Shown one piece after another: positions 60,244-64,000 of a DNA stretch of 64,000 bases. The notes beneath the pieces were generated by a model. The model saw nothing but the letters and a program-made list of their open reading frames with translations. It searched no databases and was not told the origin of the DNA. The stretch lies in the NCBI RefSeq assembly GCF_000024025.1, contig NC_013131.1, positions 5,766,001 to 5,830,000 of the forward strand. The letters run 5' to 3'. The position numbers were made by a program, and so were the translations under genes. This DNA is from Catenulispora acidiphila DSM 44928. Lineage in GTDB: Bacteria > Actinomycetota > Actinomycetes > Streptomycetales > Catenulisporaceae. Each line of letters opens with the position of its first letter. Position 1 is the first letter of the stretch.

Positions 60244-61471
60244 CGGACCGGTAGACCGCGAGCAGCCGGTCCACGGCCTCGCTCCAGCCGAATCCGGCGG
60301 CGTGCTGCAACGCGCCCGCCCGCAACGCCGTCAGCCGCGCCGGATCGTCGATCAGAGCTCTGATCACCTCCGCGTACCGCGCCGGATCGTGTCCTTCCAC
60401 CAGGACTCCTGAGACCCCTGCTCGCACGGCGGTCTGCAAACCGCCGACCGCCGCGGCGACCACCGGCGTCCCGCAAGCCTGCGCCTCCACCGCCACCAGA
60501 CCGAAGGTCTCAGCCCGCGACGGGACGACGACGAGGGTCGCGGCGCGATACCAGTCGGCGAGTTCCGGATGCGGACACGGTGGTTCCACGCGCACCTGCT
60601 CGCCGATCCCCAGATCCGTCGCGAGCTTCGTGAGCTGGTCTGGGTCTGCTTGCAATTCACCGCTCGGACCGCCGACGAAGGCCACCACGAGGCGCTGAGC
60701 AAGGTCAAGGTCCGCATGCAGCAACTGCGCGGCGGCGCGCATGAGGATGTCAGGACCTTTGAGCCGCTGCACGCGCCCGGCGAACAGCAGGACGAAGGCG
60801 TCATGAGGAAGACCGAGCCGGGCTCGGGCTTGGTCTCGATCACCCGGCCGGAACAGCTCCAGATCCACGCCGGGATGCACGGTGTGCACGCGTTCGGGAG
60901 CCGCGCCGTAGAGCGCGATGAGCTGATCCGCCTCCTGCGCGGTGTTGGCGACGAGGCGGTCGGCGGCGGCGATCACCGCGCTCTCTCCCGCTATCTGAGC
61001 CGGCGGCGCCGATCCGTCCTCGCCGGGCAGGACCGCGTTCTTCACCAGCCCGAGCGAGTGCATCGACTGGACGAGCGGAACACCCCGGGAGCGGGCCACC
61101 AGAGCGCCGACGCGCCCGGAGAGCCAGTGGTGGGCGTGCACCACGTCGTAGTCCCCCGGGGCGCGCAGCATGCCGGCGGTGAACTCGCCGAGGACTCTGG
61201 GCAAAGCGCCCTTGTCCACCTCGCGCGGCGGACCGGCCGGTACGTGCCGCACCACGACGCCGTCGCAGAGTTCGACGATCGGCGGCAGGCGCGGAGCGGC
61301 GGCCCGGGTGAAGATGTCCACCTGGACGCCAGTCTCGGCGAAGCGTCGGGCGGTCTCGACCACATAGACGTTGAGCCCTCCGGCGTCGCCTCCGCCCGGC
61401 TGCGCCAGCGGCGATGTCAGCACGCTGATCGTCGCGATCCGGTGCGGCGCGGATCCCCGTCGCGCCGTCAT
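60215..61471 (-). CDS. MshA-like GT4 glycosyltransferase with altered acceptor site
   Basis: A 418-residue GT-B retaining glycosyltransferase, clearly related to MshA, which joins GlcNAc to inositol 1-phosphate: SPLAQPGGGDAGGLNVYVVE, VDIFTRAAAPRLPPIVEL, DRLVANTAQEADQLIALYG, VHPGVDLELF. Donor-site residues are kept (Arg and Lys in GRVQRLKGP, Glu in ETFGLVAVEAQ). Of four residues that hold the inositol phosphate in Corynebacterium MshA (K78, Y110, T134, R154), only the Lys remains (K87); the others are His115, Ser139 and Gln159. So the acceptor is probably different. The ATG overlaps the synthetase stop (ATGA), which places it inside the peptide cluster. Confidence 0.9.
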   Translation of the reverse strand: MTARRGSAPHRIATISVLTSPLAQPGGGDAGGLNVYVVETARRFAETGVQVDIFTRAAAPRLPPIVELCDGVVVRHVPAGPPREVDKGALPRVLGEFTAGMLRAPGDYDVVHAHHWLSGRVGALVARSRGVPLVQSMHSLGLVKNAVLPGEDGSAPPAQIAGESAVIAAADRLVANTAQEADQLIALYGAAPERVHTVHPGVDLELFRPGDRDQARARLGLPHDAFVLLFAGRVQRLKGPDILMRAAAQLLHADLDLAQRLVVAFVGGPSGELQADPDQLTKLATDLGIGEQVRVEPPCPHPELADWYRAATLVVVPSRAETFGLVAVEAQACGTPVVAAAVGGLQTAVRAGVSGVLVEGHDPARYAEVIRALIDDPARLTALRAGALQHAAGFGWSEAVDRLLAVYRSAIEGGRGRP

Positions 61472-64000
61472 CGGACGGAGCCGGCGGCCGGTTCGGCGAC
61501 CGGTTCGGTCAGCTCGGCGGGTATGGCCGGCTCGGCGGTGCGGGGGCGCCTCTGCCGCGCCTCCAGCCCGATCAGGTCGTCGGGCACCGAGTCGGGCACG
61601 TCGATGTCGAACCGCCGCAGCGCCGGCGTCCGCAACGCCGCCAGGACCACCAGCACCATTCCCGCCGCGAGGACCGGGTACATGCGCCCGATATGCGGCT
61701 GGAAGAGCTTGGTCCCGTACGGCACGATCAGACCCCAGCCGATCGGCAGCGTCGACCAGGCGATCAGGGTATTGAGAGCGAAGACCCGGCCGTGGAACCG
61801 CTGCGCCACCTTCACCTGGACGATCGTGGTGTAGATGCCGTTGACCACTGTCAGCCAGTACGACATGCCGAACGCCCCGACGGCGATCAGCCACAGCGTC
61901 GGCCGCAGCCCGGTCACCAGACAGAACGCCGCGAGGGCGAGCGTGCACAACAGCATTCCGCGCATGCGCAGCCGCCGCGGACCGCCCCAGAAGGTCATCG
62001 TCAGCCCGCCGAGCGTCGCGCCGATCCCGGCAGCCAGCGCGACCTCCCCGACCCGGCTCAGGGTGGTGAAGGACAAGACCAGCGGCGAGATCAACAAGAA
62101 CAGCGGAGACAGGAAGACGTTCAACGCGGCGAAGAACAGCAGCATCGCCCGCAGACCCGGTTGCCCCCACGAATACCGGAAGCCCTCGGCGATCTCGGCC
62201 AGCAACGTCTCCTTGCGCCGCCACGCCATCGTGGCCGGGAAGCGCACCGCCAGAACGACCGCGACCGCCACCGCGTAGCTGGCGACGTCGATGACCAGGA
62301 TGCCGCCGAGCCCGATCGCCGCCATCAGACCGACGGCGACCAGCGGCACCATGATCTGCGCGACGCCGTTGATCATCTGGACGACGCCGTTGGCGTGCCC
62401 GAGGTAGTGCTTGGGCACGAGTTGCGCTACCGAGGAGCCATAGGCGAGCCGCTGGAACGTCAACGAGACCGACAGACAGATGAGCAGCGGATAGATATGC
62501 CAGATCTGCAAATGGCCGGTCCACAGCAGAATCCCGAGGATCAGCTGTGTACCTCCGGCGAAGGTGTCGCCGAGCAGCATGACGCGTCGCCGGTTGGAGC
62601 GGTCCACCACGGCGCCGGCCAACGGAGCCGCCAGCATGCCCGGTACCAGGCCGCAGACCGCGAACAGCGCAAAGCGGAACAGCGAACCGGTGTGCAGGTA
62701 GATCCACAGCGGCACGGCGAACTCGGTGAGCGCTGATCCGGTCATCGACACGAGTTGACCGGAGGCGACGGCGAGGAAGCGGCGCATGCTCGGCGTGGGA
62801 CCGGTCGGCACGACGCGTTCGCGAGAGCGAGAGACCCCGTGCAGCCACCAGCCGGCGTCCGCACCGCGCTCCTGTCGGCTCAGCGGCTCCGGCGTCTCCA
62901 GAGCCGGTCTGGTCTCGGTGACGATCGCCGCCAGTTCCTCGGCGCGGTACTTCAGGAAGAAGTGACCTGCTTCGTCCAGCACGACCACCGCCGAGGTATC
63001 GGTGAGGAAGTGCCACTCGCGGTAGCGCTCAGCGTAGAAATCGGTGGTGGGATCACGGTCTCCGGCGACGGTGATGACCGGCGCTCGCAGCCGGTCCACG
63101 CTGTCGCGCAGCAGCCCGGTGTAGTAGTCCTCGGCGCTTTGGGAGTCCTTGCGCATGTTCTGGATGATGTGTGTGGCCTGCTCAGGCTCGATGTCGCTCA
63201 TGTCGACACCCATGGACAGCAGCCAGTTGGCGTAGCCGCGATCGGAGCGGAAGCGCTCCAGGCGAGCCACGCGCGACAGCCCTCCCAGCACCTTGTTCTC
63301 GGGTCTGGCGAAGGGGAAGATGGCGCCGATGTACAAGGCTTCGAGCCTGCGTCCGGCGGCTTCCAGGCGCCGGGCGATCTCCACGGCGAGCGCCGAGCCG
63401 ACACCGCAGTGCCCGTATACGGCGAGCGGACCGTCCACCTTCCGCAAGATCTCCTCGACGCAGCGGCTGGCGAGTTCGTCGAAGGGCAGGGCGTCTTCGT
63501 CCAACCCGATGTCGTGCCCTGGGATGGCGACCGCGAACAGCCGGTGCCCGTCGGGAAGGGCGTCGGCCAGCGGCTGGTACACGATCGCGCTACCGCCTCC
63601 GTACGGCACGCAGACGAACGACAGCGTGCGCTGCGCGACGGGGATCGGCTTGGTCAGCTCGTGGACGAGTTCGGCCGGACCGCGTTCGGCAGCCGGCGTG
63701 TCGAGCAGCGTCGCGAGCCCGCGGACCGTCGGGTTTTTGAAGAGGTCGAGCACTGATACGCCCGCGCCGGCCGACCGGCGGAGCTTGGCGACGACCTGTG
63801 CGGCGAGCAGCGAATGGCCGCCGAGGTCGAAGAAGTCGTCGTCGATGCCGATGCGCTCGACGCGCAACACGTCGGACCAGATCTGCGCGATCAGGCGCTG
63901 GGAGTCGGACTCCGGGGCGGCGAACGCGGTGCCCTCGTCGCGACCGCGCTGGGGTTCGGGCAGCGCGCGCCGGTCGAGTTTGCCGTTGGGGGTCAACGGA
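61468..64000 (-). CDS. C-terminal part of an NRPS fused to thioesterase and MFS transporter (runs off right edge)
   Basis: 844 codons are visible. The frame enters at the end of an adenylation domain (LTPNGKLDRRALPEP, motif A10), continues to a carrier (LGGHSLLA, near 63820), a thioesterase (63640-62900) and a 12-helix MFS transporter (about 62790-61560; SMRRFLAVASGQLVSMTG, PLAGAVVDRSNRRRVMLLGD) of the EntS-like drug/siderophore exporter type. There is no stop between the parts. The thioesterase nucleophile position reads YGHCGVGSA, Cys (codon 63406-63408) instead of Ser; the acid (GDRDPTT) and His (DEAGHFFL) are kept. Fusing release and export in one chain suggests direct hand-over of the product. 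It continues beyond 64000. Confidence 0.92.
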   Translation of the reverse strand, partial: PLTPNGKLDRRALPEPQRGRDEGTAFAAPESDSQRLIAQIWSDVLRVERIGIDDDFFDLGGHSLLAAQVVAKLRRSAGAGVSVLDLFKNPTVRGLATLLDTPAAERGPAELVHELTKPIPVAQRTLSFVCVPYGGGSAIVYQPLADALPDGHRLFAVAIPGHDIGLDEDALPFDELASRCVEEILRKVDGPLAVYGHCGVGSALAVEIARRLEAAGRRLEALYIGAIFPFARPENKVLGGLSRVARLERFRSDRGYANWLLSMGVDMSDIEPEQATHIIQNMRKDSQSAEDYYTGLLRDSVDRLRAPVITVAGDRDPTTDFYAERYREWHFLTDTSAVVVLDEAGHFFLKYRAEELAAIVTETRPALETPEPLSRQERGADAGWWLHGVSRSRERVVPTGPTPSMRRFLAVASGQLVSMTGSALTEFAVPLWIYLHTGSLFRFALFAVCGLVPGMLAAPLAGAVVDRSNRRRVMLLGDTFAGGTQLILGILLWTGHLQIWHIYPLLICLSVSLTFQRLAYGSSVAQLVPKHYLGHANGVVQMINGVAQIMVPLVAVGLMAAIGLGGILVIDVASYAVAVAVVLAVRFPATMAWRRKETLLAEIAEGFRYSWGQPGLRAMLLFFAALNVFLSPLFLLISPLVLSFTTLSRVGEVALAAGIGATLGGLTMTFWGGPRRLRMRGMLLCTLALAAFCLVTGLRPTLWLIAVGAFGMSYWLTVVNGIYTTIVQVKVAQRFHGRVFALNTLIAWSTLPIGWGLIVPYGTKLFQPHIGRMYPVLAAGMVLVVLAALRTPALRRFDIDVPDSVPDDLIGLEARQRRPRTAEPAIPAELTEPVAEPAAGSVR

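Noticed and set aside
61468-62800. MFS transporter as a separate gene
   Set aside because: No stop codon separates it from the thioesterase, and the internal Met at SMRRFLAV lacks a convincing ribosome-binding site, so a fusion is the simpler reading.
60215-63016. Single 933-codon frame joining the glycosyltransferase to a frame inside the MFS region
   Set aside because: The upstream half is a shadow of the NRPS-TE-MFS frame; the transferase begins at the ATG overlapping its stop.
1-64000. tRNA, rRNA, insertion-sequence and prophage genes
   Set aside because: Looked for but none recognised; no transposase, integrase or cloverleaf pattern was found by eye.

Overview
The window is high-G+C actinobacterial chromosome. 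Supporting signs are GTG starts, strong GGAGG ribosome-binding sites, AfsR/SARP regulators, mycothiol-type enzymes, a Streptomyces-type subtilisin inhibitor, a DUF574/XRE gene pair and several multidomain secreted glycosidases. The style resembles Catenulispora or another large-genome actinomycete; the genus is a guess. No rRNA, tRNA, CRISPR array, insertion sequence or phage gene was recognised.

Left part (1-21.4 kb): a LysR regulator and a short-chain dehydrogenase; a secreted glycosidase with carbohydrate-binding domains; a large MalT/LuxR regulator that may be leaderless; a second dehydrogenase; a pair of small membrane proteins; a secreted trefoil-like protein; an AfsR-type regulator; aminopeptidase N; a MenC/NAAAR-type enolase; and a 1346-residue GH3 glycosidase behind a well-formed promoter with overlapping palindromes.

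Middle (21.4-31.4 kb): a small regulon. A TrmB/LuxR-type regulator is divergent from a four-gene unit: a 69-residue secreted peptide ending in CSMCGG, a 98-residue partner, a lipoprotein and a CHAP-domain protein with seven propeller-like repeats. About 3.8 kb away, a DUF1906 protein with the same seven repeats has a near-duplicate promoter/leader, including a TGGCACC-AA-GGTGCCA inverted repeat, and the same type of terminator. This is the first candidate for an undescribed system.

31.4-43.8 kb: a second AfsR-type regulator, a DUF574 methyltransferase/XRE pair, a subtilisin-inhibitor-like protein lacking the reactive-site disulfide, an apparently orphan TPP riboswitch, a stress protein and an MscS channel, a TetR/peroxiredoxin pair, a long inverted repeat, an esterase, a methyltransferase and a cupin.

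Right part (43.8-64 kb): a nonribosomal peptide cluster running off the right edge. A nine-gene, almost gapless operon on the minus strand encodes a free-standing acyl-activating enzyme, a C-T protein, the three parts E1alpha/E1beta/E2 of a 2-oxoacid-dehydrogenase-like system, an ACP, a T-C-A-T-C-A-T synthetase, MbtH and an MshB-like deacetylase. Divergent from it are a degenerate condensation protein and a tyrosine-phosphatase-like protein. From the right edge comes a synthetase end fused A-T-TE-MFS, with Cys in place of the thioesterase Ser, coupled to an MshA-like glycosyltransferase. The inferred product is an acyl-peptide carrying a deacetylated amino sugar. The MshA/phosphatase/MshB trio and the dehydrogenase-to-ACP feed make this the second candidate system.
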